Origin: Synechococcus sp. BO 8801
GTDB lineage: Bacteria; Cyanobacteriota; Cyanobacteriia; PCC-6307; Cyanobiaceae
Reading direction: 5' to 3'
Length of the DNA: 64,000 nucleotides
NCBI RefSeq assembly: GCF_002252675.1
Contig: NZ_NQKY01000012.1
Location: forward strand, 20,334-84,333
The notes below the pieces were generated by a model. It did not search any database, was not told the origin of the DNA, and was given only the letters and a program-made list of their open reading frames with translations. The position numbers and the translations under genes were made by a program. Each line of letters opens with the position of its first letter. The first letter of the stretch is position 1. Positions 32,439 through 41,356 of the stretch are shown here, one piece after another.

Positions 32439-33764
32439 TCAAGGCTCGTCGATGTCGTCGCCGGCCGTGAAGTCGGCCGTGATGCCTTCAATGAAGGCCA
32501 CCGCCTGCTGCAGTCCACGCTCCCGTTCGATCTGTTCCTTCATGCGCCTGAGGCCCCGCTTCAGTCCCGGATCAGCCATGGCCTCGCCGATCAGCTGGCG
32601 CAGTCGGTCGGCCGTGATCGATCGGGCCTCCGCCGTGAGGGCCAGCTGATGGTGGGCCGCCCGGACGGCATTGCCCGGCTGATCCCTGGCGCAGGGAAGG
32701 ATCACCATGGGAACGTCGTTCTGTACACATTCCATGATCGAATTGAGGCCGCCATGGTGAACCATCACGGCCGCATGGCGCAGCAGCGTGAGCTGGGAAA
32801 TCCAGGGCACCACCAGCAGGTTGGCGGATGAGGCGAACGCGCCGATGAGGGCTGGATCGCTGATGTGGAGCACGAAGAACCACTCCGGTGCCAGGGCGCT
32901 GGCTTCGGCCACGGCCGCAAAGAACCGCCGGGCCTGCGGGTAGGCCCCCGCGCTCGTACCCAGCGAGCAGAGGATGGTCGTCCGGCCGGAGGGATCGAAC
33001 GGCAGCGGCGGCTCCTGGCGCTGGAAATCAATGAAATCACCGCAATGGCGCCGCTCCTTCGCCCGCGGGCCCGGCAGCTGGAAGGCGGCCGGACACAGCA
33101 CAAGCTCGGGCAGGACCAGGTGCGGGCCGATCTCATCCTGGAGATAGGTGACGTTGCGCCGCAGGCGGATGCCGGACTGCCGGGCCACCCACAGAAAGGT
33201 GTCGGTGAGGTGGTGCATCCGCAGCGGGGCCCGGTAGGCACCGAATAGCCGGGAAGCCAGGCGCTTGGTGGCCAGATACCGCAGATGCATCAGCTTCCAG
33301 GCCAGGGAGATCCGCAGGGCCGAGAGCACGCCCCGGCCCGGCCTGAGGGAGGTCACCGCCGGGGGGATGCGGGCGTTGTCGAAGAGGAACAGCGAGGTGG
33401 AGATCTGGATGGTCGGGAGGCCCAGCCGCAGGGCCCGCAGGGCCACGTACCAGAGGAACGAATCACACAGCAGCAGGTCCGGCCGGGCCGAGAGCAGGCA
33501 GGCATCGAGGCTGCCGTCGACGATGGCGGTGGTGTAGCGGCGAAACAGGGCGTCCGCCGCCGGGGGCTCCTGCCCGTCGCCGGGCGTGGCAAAGAGATCG
33601 CCCGCGAATTCGATGAACGCGAAGCCCTGGCCCTCCACCAGTTGCCTCACCCGTGGAAGCCCGAGATAGGTCACCCGGTGGCCCCGGGACACCAGGGCCC
33701 TGGCCAGCCGGAACGTCCCCAGGTGATGGCCCGCCTCGCCATGCATGGAGAACAGGATCTTCAC
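32439..33764 (-). CDS. Glycosyltransferase family 1 (UGT/MGT type)
   Basis: A 441-residue GT-B enzyme. N-terminus ILFSMHGEAGHHLGTFRLARAL is the acceptor side; the donor site shows CSLGTSAG, then MVHHGGLNSIMECVQNDVPMVILP and DQPGNAVRA, the HGG...E...DQ pattern of UDP-sugar-type transferases acting on small molecules or lipids. Together with the carboxylic acid reductase it suggests a glycosylated fatty or aromatic product. It follows the secreted protein gene by 15 bases and ends just before the small split gene. Confidence 0.85.
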   Translation of the reverse strand: MKILFSMHGEAGHHLGTFRLARALVSRGHRVTYLGLPRVRQLVEGQGFAFIEFAGDLFATPGDGQEPPAADALFRRYTTAIVDGSLDACLLSARPDLLLCDSFLWYVALRALRLGLPTIQISTSLFLFDNARIPPAVTSLRPGRGVLSALRISLAWKLMHLRYLATKRLASRLFGAYRAPLRMHHLTDTFLWVARQSGIRLRRNVTYLQDEIGPHLVLPELVLCPAAFQLPGPRAKERRHCGDFIDFQRQEPPLPFDPSGRTTILCSLGTSAGAYPQARRFFAAVAEASALAPEWFFVLHISDPALIGAFASSANLLVVPWISQLTLLRHAAVMVHHGGLNSIMECVQNDVPMVILPCARDQPGNAVRAAHHQLALTAEARSITADRLRQLIGEAMADPGLKRGLRRMKEQIERERGLQQAVAFIEGITADFTAGDDIDEP

Positions 33765-33779
33765 GCCGTTGTCACGGCC

Positions 33780-34631
33780 TCAATCGACCGGCCGGCAGCC
33801 TTCGAACCACATGACGTGCCGGGCCGGGTCGTAGTCCTTGTACTGACCCGTCAGCTGGATGCCCTGGCCGGTCCGCAGGGAGAGGGCATAGGCGCCCTGG
33901 CCCTTGGCGGCCAGGCAGCTGATCTGGGTCAGGAAGCGGAACTTGCCGAACCTGATGGCCAGATCGTTGGTGGAATTGGGAATGTCGTAGGCGATGCGAT
34001 AGGCACCGCCGTCCTTGGCCACATGGGCCACCCGACCCTTGATCGTGAAGGTCTTGCCCTGGTAGCGGGAAGGAATCGACGCGGCGTTGGTGTCGGCTTC
34101 CTGGGAGATCTGCTGCGACAGCACCAGGGCATCGATCACGACAGGGCCGGCCGTTGACACCGCCCCGGCACTCCGCTCCGCCGCCGCGATGCCTTCAGCG
34201 CCACCTTTGACGGCGTTCAACATGGCGCAGAGTTCGGTGCGCGCCCCACCGGCGCCCGCCAGCATGCCGGCCGGGAGCTTCGCTTCCAGCTTCACCCGGG
34301 CAGCCGCCTGCTCGGCCTGGGCGGTGGCGATGATCGGGAACGGCCGGGCGGCGCCCGATCGCGGCTGCTCGAGCAGCATGCTGCCGTCGTCCGCCTCCTC
34401 GCTGAGGATGTCGTAGCCCCGGGCGGCCGCGATGCCGCGCAGCTGGCGAATCGCCACCGGCACGGTCAACGCATCGACCGTGACTTCGGCGCTGAACCGC
34501 GTCCCGGAAAGGGGGTTCCCCTTCTGCGCGAAGCTCTCTTCGCAGCTGCCGGCCCGGGCCGCCGAAGGCAAGGCCAGGGCCAGCGCCAAACCGCCCAGGG
34601 GAACCACGAATCGAAGGGCTGGAAGGAACAA
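33780..34631 (-). CDS. Secreted protein with OB-fold-like C-terminal domain
   Basis: A 283-residue protein with a clear signal peptide (MFLPALRFVVPLGGLALALALP, cleavage near ARAGS). Residues about 40-110 resemble a small alpha/beta repeat (ALTVPVAIRQLRGIAAARGY). The C-terminal third (QGKTFTIKGRVAHVAKDGG to GIQLTGQYKDYD) has the strand pattern of tRNA_anti-like OB folds found in exported bacterial proteins. Function unknown. It is the first gene of the minus-strand unit with GT1 and the reductase. Confidence 0.65.
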   Translation of the reverse strand: MFLPALRFVVPLGGLALALALPSAARAGSCEESFAQKGNPLSGTRFSAEVTVDALTVPVAIRQLRGIAAARGYDILSEEADDGSMLLEQPRSGAARPFPIIATAQAEQAAARVKLEAKLPAGMLAGAGGARTELCAMLNAVKGGAEGIAAAERSAGAVSTAGPVVIDALVLSQQISQEADTNAASIPSRYQGKTFTIKGRVAHVAKDGGAYRIAYDIPNSTNDLAIRFGKFRFLTQISCLAAKGQGAYALSLRTGQGIQLTGQYKDYDPARHVMWFEGCRPVD

Positions 34632-34689
34632 ACGCGGCGTGGGCTCACTGGCGGCGACTCTACCGAGGCCCGCCAGTGAGCCCTACATC

Positions 34690-35011
34690 GCCGCCGTTGC
34701 CGCCGCTCACCCATCCCAGGGTGCGCCCATCCCGCCGCCTGCATCGCTTCACAGCGCCTCAGCCAGTCCTGCCTGTCCGGAATAAAGAACACCAGCAAGT
34801 CTTCCGGTGTGGGTGATGGAGCGACGGGATGGGTACGGCAATACGTGAATTCAAAGTGATACGCCCCGCCCGGCTCTCCCAGCATCACCCCGTCAAAGCC
34901 GTCGTGGTTGTCGAAATTGTCGAGACGCGTGAGCCCCAGACCCTCGCCGTACAGGACTTCCGTGCGGCGTAGATCCGTCACTGGACGGGCCAGTCGGACG
35001 TGGGGGATCAT
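34690..35011 (-). pseudogene. Truncated glyoxalase/VOC family gene
   Basis: From an ATG at 35011 (MIPHVRLARPVTDL) the first 95 or so residues match a VOC domain: RRTEVLYGEGLGLTRL, GVMLGEPGGAYHFEFTY and PEDLLVFFIPDRQDW. The expected ending (an NPYW...GRTFEDPDGYRVVL type segment) is missing; the frame instead runs on into arginine-rich nonsense and into the next gene. So the gene has lost its 3' end and one of the usual metal ligands. Confidence 0.6.
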
Positions 35012-35021
35012 CAGGACCGCT

Positions 35022-35909
35022 TCAAGTCCAAGAGGGAGTTGATCCCCAATGCAAGTCAGGCTGCTGCTCAGAGGGTGAACGCCTCTCGCCCATGGCGGCC
35101 AGGACGGACTCCTGTGCCAGGCGTCCAAGCCGCGCGCGGGGCTTGCCTGTCAGCCCAAGCCAGTCAGGGATCAAAGAGCCTTGGGAGGCGAAGTGCTCGA
35201 CATGAACCACCACGACCTTCCCATCCGTATAGCTCACATCATTCAGTTTCCGCCACTCTCCGGGCCGGGCAAACCCGAAGATCTTCATGGCTGCGTCGAC
35301 ATAGTTGAGGCCAGTGCCCAAGCCAAACATGACGATGAGCTTCGTCGCCTCGGGAAGGGAGCCGAGGAAGCGGCTGGCACAACTGGTGGCCACGTCGTGT
35401 CCAAACGGCAGGGCCACAAACTGATCAAGCATTCCACCGCCAGATCCCTTCCAACCCGCCGACTTCCTGTCGTATCGCTCGACCGTGCAGCGCACTAGGG
35501 AGCCAAAATGGAAGCGTCCGGATGGGTCTGCGATCAGTTCATCCACGGCCTTGCTGCCCCTCTCCATCAGCACCCCTGGCAGCAGACCAAGATGGGCGAG
35601 GATTTTGGCTACGTTTCCACGACTCGCCTTGAAGGCAATCTCGTCGTGCGGAGTGCTGGCCAAGGAACCCGCCTGACGCGGTCCCTTTGAGAAGCCAAGG
35701 AGCACGATTTCAGGAGTGCTGCTTCCCCAGGCAAGTGGATTATTGGTGATGCGCCAGTCGCCTTCCTTACGTCTGGTCTTGTCGAAAACGACTGGCTTGC
35801 CTTCAAAGCACAGGTTGCAATCAACGCGGCCATGAGAAGGGAGACACGGCATGGCCAGGATGTCCTCGTTGTCTCTTGATCCGCCAACGGCTGTTGGCGA
35901 CAAATCCAT
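35022..35909 (-). CDS. Unknown protein, possibly uracil-DNA-glycosylase-like
   Basis: A 295-residue soluble protein. It starts with a small cysteine cluster (HGRVDCNLCFEG), followed by TNNPLAWGSSTPEIVLLGFSKG, a hinge resembling the first motif of UDG-superfamily proteins (W-G...P-x-I-x-x-x-G), then FGSLVRCTVE, a RFLGSLPEATKLIVMFG strand and VVVVHVEHFASQG, where the last UDG motif would have a histidine. The match is weak, and I give no function. It lies 10 bases before the truncated VOC gene on the same strand. Confidence 0.5.
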   Translation of the reverse strand: MDLSPTAVGGSRDNEDILAMPCLPSHGRVDCNLCFEGKPVVFDKTRRKEGDWRITNNPLAWGSSTPEIVLLGFSKGPRQAGSLASTPHDEIAFKASRGNVAKILAHLGLLPGVLMERGSKAVDELIADPSGRFHFGSLVRCTVERYDRKSAGWKGSGGGMLDQFVALPFGHDVATSCASRFLGSLPEATKLIVMFGLGTGLNYVDAAMKIFGFARPGEWRKLNDVSYTDGKVVVVHVEHFASQGSLIPDWLGLTGKPRARLGRLAQESVLAAMGERRSPSEQQPDLHWGSTPSWT

Positions 35910-35945
35910 AATGGCCTCCCCCCAGCCACCGGGCAGGCCGCCGAA

Positions 35946-36317
35946 TCAGCCCCCTGCCGTTCCTTCCCAGGCCCCCGCATCCAGATAGGTCGCCGCCGGC
36001 AGCGGGCCCGCCAGGAGCCGCTCGTCGCTGGGGTTGAGGGGGCCGGCCAGCAGTTCGGCCGCCGCGATGCGGGCCGACGCCGGCAGGGCCGGCTGGTCGG
36101 GGTCGAAGGCGGTGGGGTGGGTGACGCTGCTGGAGAAGCCGCGGAAGATCAGCAGCTCAAAGGGCTCCTCGCCCGCCCCGGCGGGGTCCGGCTCCGGCAG
36201 CGGCAGGGTGCCCACCAGGCGCAGCACCCGGTCGGGGCGCTCGCGGCTGATGACTTCCAGCGCCGCCAGCAGGGCCGCCACGGAGGGGGAGGCGGCGTCG
36301 GGCGTGGTGTCGGTCAT
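35946..36317 (-). CDS. Small conserved cyanobacterial protein
   Basis: A 123-residue acidic protein starting at MTDTTPDAASPSVAALLAA. The segments RVLRLVGTLPLPEPDP, EPFELLIFRGFSSS and THPTAFDPDQPALP recur, as I remember them, in a family of short proteins shared by cyanobacteria and plastids; I cannot name a function. No signal peptide or membrane segment. It lies 23 bases downstream of the DUF3177 membrane protein, so both are probably cotranscribed. Confidence 0.7.
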   Translation of the reverse strand: MTDTTPDAASPSVAALLAALEVISRERPDRVLRLVGTLPLPEPDPAGAGEEPFELLIFRGFSSSVTHPTAFDPDQPALPASARIAAAELLAGPLNPSDERLLAGPLPAATYLDAGAWEGTAGG

Positions 36318-36340
36318 GGGGGACAACGCCGAAGAACAGC

Positions 36341-36958
36341 TCAGAACTCGCCGGCCACCCGGCCCAGGCGCGGCAGGCGCACCACCAGCCACTGCAGCAG
36401 GCCCACCACGTAGGCCACCAGGGCCGCATAGCCGACGAAGGCGGCCACCCCCGTCGTCCACTCGCCGCCGAACACGAAGGCGAACACCCGGGCCACCACG
36501 CCGTGGAGCCCCTCGGGGGCCTCCAGCCAGGCCCGGCAGAGGCGAAGACCGGCACCGGCGCCGCCCATGCAGGGCAGGGCGGTGATGGCCAGGCTCGCTC
36601 CGCCCAGCGACAGCAGGGTCAGGCTCCAGCGCCAGATGCGCAGGGTGAGCGGCAGGGCCCGCCAGGGGGGCATGTCGGCCAGCTCCTCATTGAGATCCAC
36701 CCAGAACCACAGGCTGGCCACCACCATCAGCGGCGCCACCACCAGCAGCAGGAAGCCGGTGGGGCGGTTGCCCGTGAGCAGCAGCAGGGCGATCAGCTGC
36801 AGGCTCGCCACCTTCCAGTAGAGGCCCATCAGGCGCACCAGGGCCTGCTCCTTGCGGAGCGCCGCCCAGACGAGCAGCACCAGCGGCAGCCCAACGGCGA
36901 ACAGCATTCCAAGCCGCACGTCGAGCCAGACCAGGGAGCGATAGAGCTGTTCCGGCAC
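36341..36958 (-). CDS. DUF3177 family membrane protein
   Basis: About 205 residues from a GTG at 36958 (PEQLYRSLVWLDVRLGMLF). Five or six membrane helices are visible, with RPTGFLLLVVAPLMVVASLWFW and RALPLTLRIWRWSLTLLSL as family-type stretches of DUF3177, a cyanobacterial integral membrane protein of unknown role. The frame is open far upstream, but that region is the antisense of the FIST gene, which starts 60 bases away in the opposite direction. Confidence 0.75.
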   Translation of the reverse strand: MPEQLYRSLVWLDVRLGMLFAVGLPLVLLVWAALRKEQALVRLMGLYWKVASLQLIALLLLTGNRPTGFLLLVVAPLMVVASLWFWVDLNEELADMPPWRALPLTLRIWRWSLTLLSLGGASLAITALPCMGGAGAGLRLCRAWLEAPEGLHGVVARVFAFVFGGEWTTGVAAFVGYAALVAYVVGLLQWLVVRLPRLGRVAGEF

Positions 36959-37018
36959 GTCCGCTCGGTTCGGTAAGGCGCCATTATCCGTGTGCCCCCC
37001 AGGCGATAGGGTCCGTCC

Positions 37019-38338
37019 ATGGGCTCCCTCCCCTCCTTTCCCTGGTTGCAGCGTCGTCCCGACGCCCCCTGGTGCCGCACCGCCCTCGGCCGGGATCCCT
37101 CTCTCCAGGAAGCCGTCAACCAGGTGTTCGAGCAGCTCCGGGGCGCCGGTGAGGCCGACCTGGCCCTGGTGTTCGCCTCCGCCAGCTACGCCAGCGACCT
37201 GCCCCGCCTGCTGCCCCTGCTGCAGCAGAAACTCAGCGCCGCCCACTGGCTGGGCTGCGTCGGCGGCGGTGTGGTGGGCACCGATCCGGCGGGCGCGCCC
37301 CATGAGATCGAACAGCAGCCGGCCCTGACGGTCACCCTGCTGCGGCTCCCGGGCGCCAGCCTCCATCCCTTTGCCATCGACACCACCTCCCTGCCCGACC
37401 TTGATGGCCCGGCCGAGCCCTGGCGGGAGCGGGTGGGGGGCGAACTCGAGGACGGCCAGTCGATGCTGCTGCTGCTCGATCCCACCGGCACCGCCATCAA
37501 CGACCTGATCAGCGGCCTGGATTACGCCTACCCCAACACCACCAAGGTGGGCGGCATCGCCGGCCCCCACAGCGCCGCCCACGGCTCCCTGCTCTTCGAC
37601 AGCGGCACCGCTGCCCCGAACACTCCCGCCGACACGGTCCGCAACGGGGCGGTGGGCTGCCTGATCAGCGGCGCCTGGCGGCTCGATCCCCTGGTGGCCC
37701 AGGGCTGCCGGCCGATCGGCCCGGTGCTGGAGGTGGAGCAGGCCCAGCGCAACGTGGTGATCGAGGTGAGCTGCGGCAGCACCCGCAACAGCCCCGTGGC
37801 CGCCCTGCAGTCGATCCTCGTCGACCTCACCCCCGCCGAGCGGGAGCAGGTGAAGCATTCCCTGTTCCTCGGCGTCGGCCGCAGCGACTTCAGTCTCCCC
37901 AGCGCCGACCTCACCCCCGTGGCGGAGGCGCCCGGCTCCTTCCTGGTGCGCAACCTGATCGGCGTCGACCCCCGCAACGGGGCGGTGGCGGTGGGGGAAC
38001 GGATGCGGGTGGGCCAGAAGGTGCAGTTCCAGCTGCGCGATGCCGATGCCTCCCGGGACGAATCCCGCCAGCTGCTGGCCGGACAGGCCCGGCGCCGCAG
38101 CGAGCCCCTGGCCGCCTTCCTGTTCGCCTGCCTGGGCCGGGGCGAAGGCCTCTACGGCGAGGCCGACGGCGATGTGAACCTGTGCCGGGAGGTGTTCGGC
38201 ACCGTTCCGATCGCCGGTCTGTTCTGCAACGGTGAGATCGGCCCGGTGGGGGGCACCACCCACCTGCACGGCTACACCGCCAGCTGGGGCTTCCTGGTTC
38301 CCAACGACCCGCCCGGGGGCACCGCCACACCGCTCTGA
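37019..38338 (+). CDS. FIST sensor domain protein
   Basis: A 439-residue protein consisting of FIST_N (about 30-235: DLALVFASASYASDLPRLL, GCVGGGVVG, YAYPNTTKVGGIAG) and FIST_C (about 250-430: LVRNLIGVDPRNGAVAVGE, FACLGRGEGLYG, GLFCNGEIGPVGG, HGYTASWGFL). FIST proteins are thought to bind small ligands such as amino acids in signalling; here no kinase or other output domain is attached. The stop overlaps the trmB start, so it heads an operon with trmB and ictB. Confidence 0.9.
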   Translation: MGSLPSFPWLQRRPDAPWCRTALGRDPSLQEAVNQVFEQLRGAGEADLALVFASASYASDLPRLLPLLQQKLSAAHWLGCVGGGVVGTDPAGAPHEIEQQPALTVTLLRLPGASLHPFAIDTTSLPDLDGPAEPWRERVGGELEDGQSMLLLLDPTGTAINDLISGLDYAYPNTTKVGGIAGPHSAAHGSLLFDSGTAAPNTPADTVRNGAVGCLISGAWRLDPLVAQGCRPIGPVLEVEQAQRNVVIEVSCGSTRNSPVAALQSILVDLTPAEREQVKHSLFLGVGRSDFSLPSADLTPVAEAPGSFLVRNLIGVDPRNGAVAVGERMRVGQKVQFQLRDADASRDESRQLLAGQARRRSEPLAAFLFACLGRGEGLYGEADGDVNLCREVFGTVPIAGLFCNGEIGPVGGTTHLHGYTASWGFLVPNDPPGGTATPL

Positions 38339-39054
38339 TGGTGCGTCAGCACGTCAATCCCCTCAGCCGGATCCACCAGCTGGCGCGGCCCCTGCCGCCG
38401 CTGATCGAGCTGTTCGCCGATCCCTCCCTGCCCCTGCATCTGGATATCGGCTCCGCCCGGGGCCGTTGCCTGCTGGCCATGGCCCCCCTGGCGCCGCAGC
38501 GCAACCACCTCGGCCTGGAGATCCGCCGGCCCCTGGTGGAGGCCGCCGAGGACGACCGCCGCCGGGACGGGCTCACCAACCTGCGCTTCCTCTACGGCAA
38601 CGCCAACGTCAACCTGCCGGAGTGGCTGGCGCAGCTGAGCCCCGGGCAGCTGGAACTGGTGACACTGCAGTTCCCCGACCCCTGGTTCAAACTGCGCCAC
38701 CGCAAGCGCCGGGTGCTGCAGCCCGCCCTGCTGCTGGCGATCGCCGCGGCCCTCGCCCCCGGCCGGACCCTCTTCCTGCAGAGCGATGTGGAGGCCCTGA
38801 TCACCCCGATGCGGCAGCTGGTTGGGGCCAGCGGCGCCTTCGAGCTGGCCGGGCCCGAGGAGTGCGGCCCTGAGCGAAATCCCCTGCCGGTGGCCACCGA
38901 ACGGGAAGGCCAGGTGCTGGCCGAGGGCAAGCCGGTGCACCGCAGCCTCTACCGCCGCAACAACGCCCCCCTGCCGCCACTGGCCGATCTGGAAGCCCAC
39001 CTGGAACCCACCACCAGTGGCGTCGATAATCGCCTCGACGCTGAAGCGGATTGA
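38338..39054 (+). CDS. trmB: tRNA (guanine-46-N7)-methyltransferase
   Basis: A 238-residue SAM-dependent methyltransferase that puts m7G at position 46 of tRNA. Motifs: HLDIGSARGRCLLAMA for SAM binding, RNHLGLEIRRPLV, and LQFPDPWFKLRHRKRRVLQ, the family's PDPW-K-RHxKRR signature (with Phe for the usual Pro). Length is normal. Its start overlaps the FIST stop and its stop overlaps the ictB start, indicating translational coupling. Confidence 0.95.
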   Translation: MVRQHVNPLSRIHQLARPLPPLIELFADPSLPLHLDIGSARGRCLLAMAPLAPQRNHLGLEIRRPLVEAAEDDRRRDGLTNLRFLYGNANVNLPEWLAQLSPGQLELVTLQFPDPWFKLRHRKRRVLQPALLLAIAAALAPGRTLFLQSDVEALITPMRQLVGASGAFELAGPEECGPERNPLPVATEREGQVLAEGKPVHRSLYRRNNAPLPPLADLEAHLEPTTSGVDNRLDAEAD

Positions 39055-40370
39055 TGGTGCCTGCCCCAGCTCCCGTGCCCCTGCTGCTGCGCTGGCAGGG
39101 GTTGCTGGCCGGCCTGCCCGCCGGCCGCCTCGGCGCCCACCTGCCCCTTCTGGCGGGCTGGATCCTCTGCGCCCTGATGGCCGGCCTGCCCCTGGTGACC
39201 CGGGCGGGCCTCAGCCTGCTGATCGCCGCCTCCGCCCTGCTCTGGGTGGTCTGGGCCCTGCGCACCCCGCCGGGCCGCCTCGGCGCCATCAACATCTGGC
39301 TGCTGCTGGTGATCGCGATCGCCGTGGTGGCCACCGGCTTTTCGCCCGTGCCGAAGGCCGCCCTGGTGGGCCTGTTCAAGCTGCTCAGCTACCTGAGCGT
39401 CTACGCCCTGATGCGCCAGCTGCTGGCCGCCGCCCCGGCCTGGTGGGACCGGCTGGTGGGCGCCCTGCTGGCCGGTGAACTGATCACCAGCGTGATCGGC
39501 ATCCGCCAGCTCTACGAGGCCCCCGGGGCCCTGGCCCGCTGGTCGGACAACAACTCGGTGGCCGAGGGCACGGTGCGCATCTACAGCACCCTCGAAAACC
39601 CCAACCTGCTGGGGGGCTACCTGCTGCCGATCCTGCCCCTGGCCGTGGTGGCCCTGCTGCGCTGGCAGGGACGGGGCCGGCGCCTGTTCGCCCTGGCCAG
39701 CCTGGTGCTGGGCCTGGTGGCCCTGGTGCTCACCTACAGCCGCGGCGCCTGGATGGGGATGGTGGCCTCCCTGGGCCTGCTGGCCCTGCTGCTGGTGCTG
39801 CGCCAGACCCGCGACTGGCCGCCCCTGTGGCGGCGCCTGTTCCCCCTGCTGCTGCTGGCCGGGGCCACCGTGGCGCTGGTGCTGCTGGTGACCCAGGTGG
39901 AGCCGCTGCGGGTGCGGGTGATGAGCCTGGTGGCCGGCCGGGAGGACAGCTCCAACAACTTCCGCATGAACGTCTGGACCTCGGCCCTGGCGATGATCCA
40001 GGACCGCCCCTGGATCGGGATCGGCCCGGGCAACAGCGCCTTCAACCTCATCTATCCGCTGTACCAGCAGCCCAAGTTCAACGCCCTCAGCGCCTACTCC
40101 ATCCCCCTGGAGCTGCTGGTGGAGGCCGGCATTCCGGGGCTGCTGGCGGGGCTGGGCCTGCTGCTGAGCGCCGTGAAGGTGGGCCTGGGCCAGTGGCGCA
40201 GCAGCGCCCCCCTGGCCCTGCCCTGCCTGGCGGCGGTGGCCGTGTTCGCGGGGCTGGGGGTGCAGGGCCTCACGGACACGATCTTCTTCCGGCCGGAGGT
40301 GCAGCTGATCGCCCTGTTCAGCCTCGCCACCCTCGCCGCCTCGGCGGCGGATCCAGCGCCATGCGACTGA
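39054..40370 (+). CDS. ictB: IctB-like inorganic carbon/O-antigen-ligase family protein
   Basis: About 438 residues with 10 or more membrane helices. The stretch SVAEGTVRIYSTLENPNLLGGY, the loop SSNNFRMNVWTSALAMI and RPWIGIGPGNSAFN are typical of cyanobacterial IctB, a Wzy/ligase-fold protein first linked to bicarbonate accumulation; its true biochemical role is still debated. The start ATG at 39054 shares the A of the trmB TGA. The stop overlaps the kinase gene by 10 bases. Confidence 0.9.
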   Translation: MVPAPAPVPLLLRWQGLLAGLPAGRLGAHLPLLAGWILCALMAGLPLVTRAGLSLLIAASALLWVVWALRTPPGRLGAINIWLLLVIAIAVVATGFSPVPKAALVGLFKLLSYLSVYALMRQLLAAAPAWWDRLVGALLAGELITSVIGIRQLYEAPGALARWSDNNSVAEGTVRIYSTLENPNLLGGYLLPILPLAVVALLRWQGRGRRLFALASLVLGLVALVLTYSRGAWMGMVASLGLLALLLVLRQTRDWPPLWRRLFPLLLLAGATVALVLLVTQVEPLRVRVMSLVAGREDSSNNFRMNVWTSALAMIQDRPWIGIGPGNSAFNLIYPLYQQPKFNALSAYSIPLELLVEAGIPGLLAGLGLLLSAVKVGLGQWRSSAPLALPCLAAVAVFAGLGVQGLTDTIFFRPEVQLIALFSLATLAASAADPAPCD

Positions 40371-41356
40371 TCGCCGGCTTCGACGCCGGTCAGACCCACA
40401 CCACCTGCCGCCTGGCCCTTGTAGGCGATGGCATCCCGCCGGGGCTGGGCCCGGTGGTCGGGGAAGGGGAAGGCCCCGGCTTGTGCCACCTGGCCGCCCC
40501 CGAGGGTCCCGAGCGCTTCGGGGCCGCCCTGCGGGAGAGCCTGGTGCGGGCCCGGGCCCATCTCATCGACGCCGGCGAGTCCGCCGGCACGGCCGTACTG
40601 GTGGCGGCCGCGGTGGGGGCCAGCGGCATCGAACTGGGCACGGCGGTGCAGGACCAGGGGCGAGCCCTGGCGGCCGCCGCCCTGGGGCTGGCCCCGGAGA
40701 AGGTGGTGGTCACCGGCGACGAGCGCACCGCCCTGCGCGGGGCCTTCCCTGCCGGCCCCGGCATCGTGGTGATCAGCGGCACCGGCACCATCGCCGTCGG
40801 CCGCGACGGCCGTGGGCGCGAGCACCGCTGCGCCGGCTGGGGCTGGCTGCTGGACGGGGCCGGTTCGGCCATGGACATCGGCCGGGACGGCCTGGCCCTG
40901 AGCCTGCAGATGGCCGATGCCCGGCTCCCCGAAACCCACCTGCGGCGGGCCCTGTGGGAGGCCCTGGATCTGGACCCGGACGACCCGGGATCTCCCCAGC
41001 GGCTCAAGGCGCTGGTGGTGGCCGACGGGTTCGGCGCCGCCGGCTTTGCCCGGCTGGCGCCGGTGCTCGACCGGCTGGCCGCCGCCGGCGATCCCCGGGC
41101 CCTCGCCGTGATGGAGCACAACGCAGGGGCGCTGGCGGCGATGGCGGCAGGAGTGGCCCGGTGCCTGGATCTGGTGGGGCCGGCGGTGTGCCCGATGGGA
41201 GGAGCGCTGCTCCATCTGGAGCAGCTGCGGGACCCCTTCGGCCGCAGCCTGACCCTGGCCCTGCCGGGCAGCCGGCTGGTGGGGGCCGCCGGCGATGCCT
41301 GCCAGGGGGCCCTGGCGATGGCAGCGGCCCTGCTGAGTGGGCCTCAGCCGGCCTGA
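40361..41356 (+). CDS. BadF/BcrA-type ATPase, N-acetylglucosamine-kinase-like
   Basis: A 331-residue actin-fold (ASKHA) kinase starting at MRLIAGFDAGQTHTTC. Phosphate-1 (DAGQTHT), phosphate-2 (ISGTGTIAVG) and the WGWLLDGAGSAMDIG region are visible; the last usually reads GDEGSGY(W)IG, so the acidic pair is altered here. Members phosphorylate N-acetylhexosamines or activate radical enzymes. The overlap with ictB suggests coupling. The 3' end overlaps the convergent hupE-like gene by 13 bases. Confidence 0.85.
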   Translation: MRLIAGFDAGQTHTTCRLALVGDGIPPGLGPVVGEGEGPGLCHLAAPEGPERFGAALRESLVRARAHLIDAGESAGTAVLVAAAVGASGIELGTAVQDQGRALAAAALGLAPEKVVVTGDERTALRGAFPAGPGIVVISGTGTIAVGRDGRGREHRCAGWGWLLDGAGSAMDIGRDGLALSLQMADARLPETHLRRALWEALDLDPDDPGSPQRLKALVVADGFGAAGFARLAPVLDRLAAAGDPRALAVMEHNAGALAAMAAGVARCLDLVGPAVCPMGGALLHLEQLRDPFGRSLTLALPGSRLVGAAGDACQGALAMAAALLSGPQPA

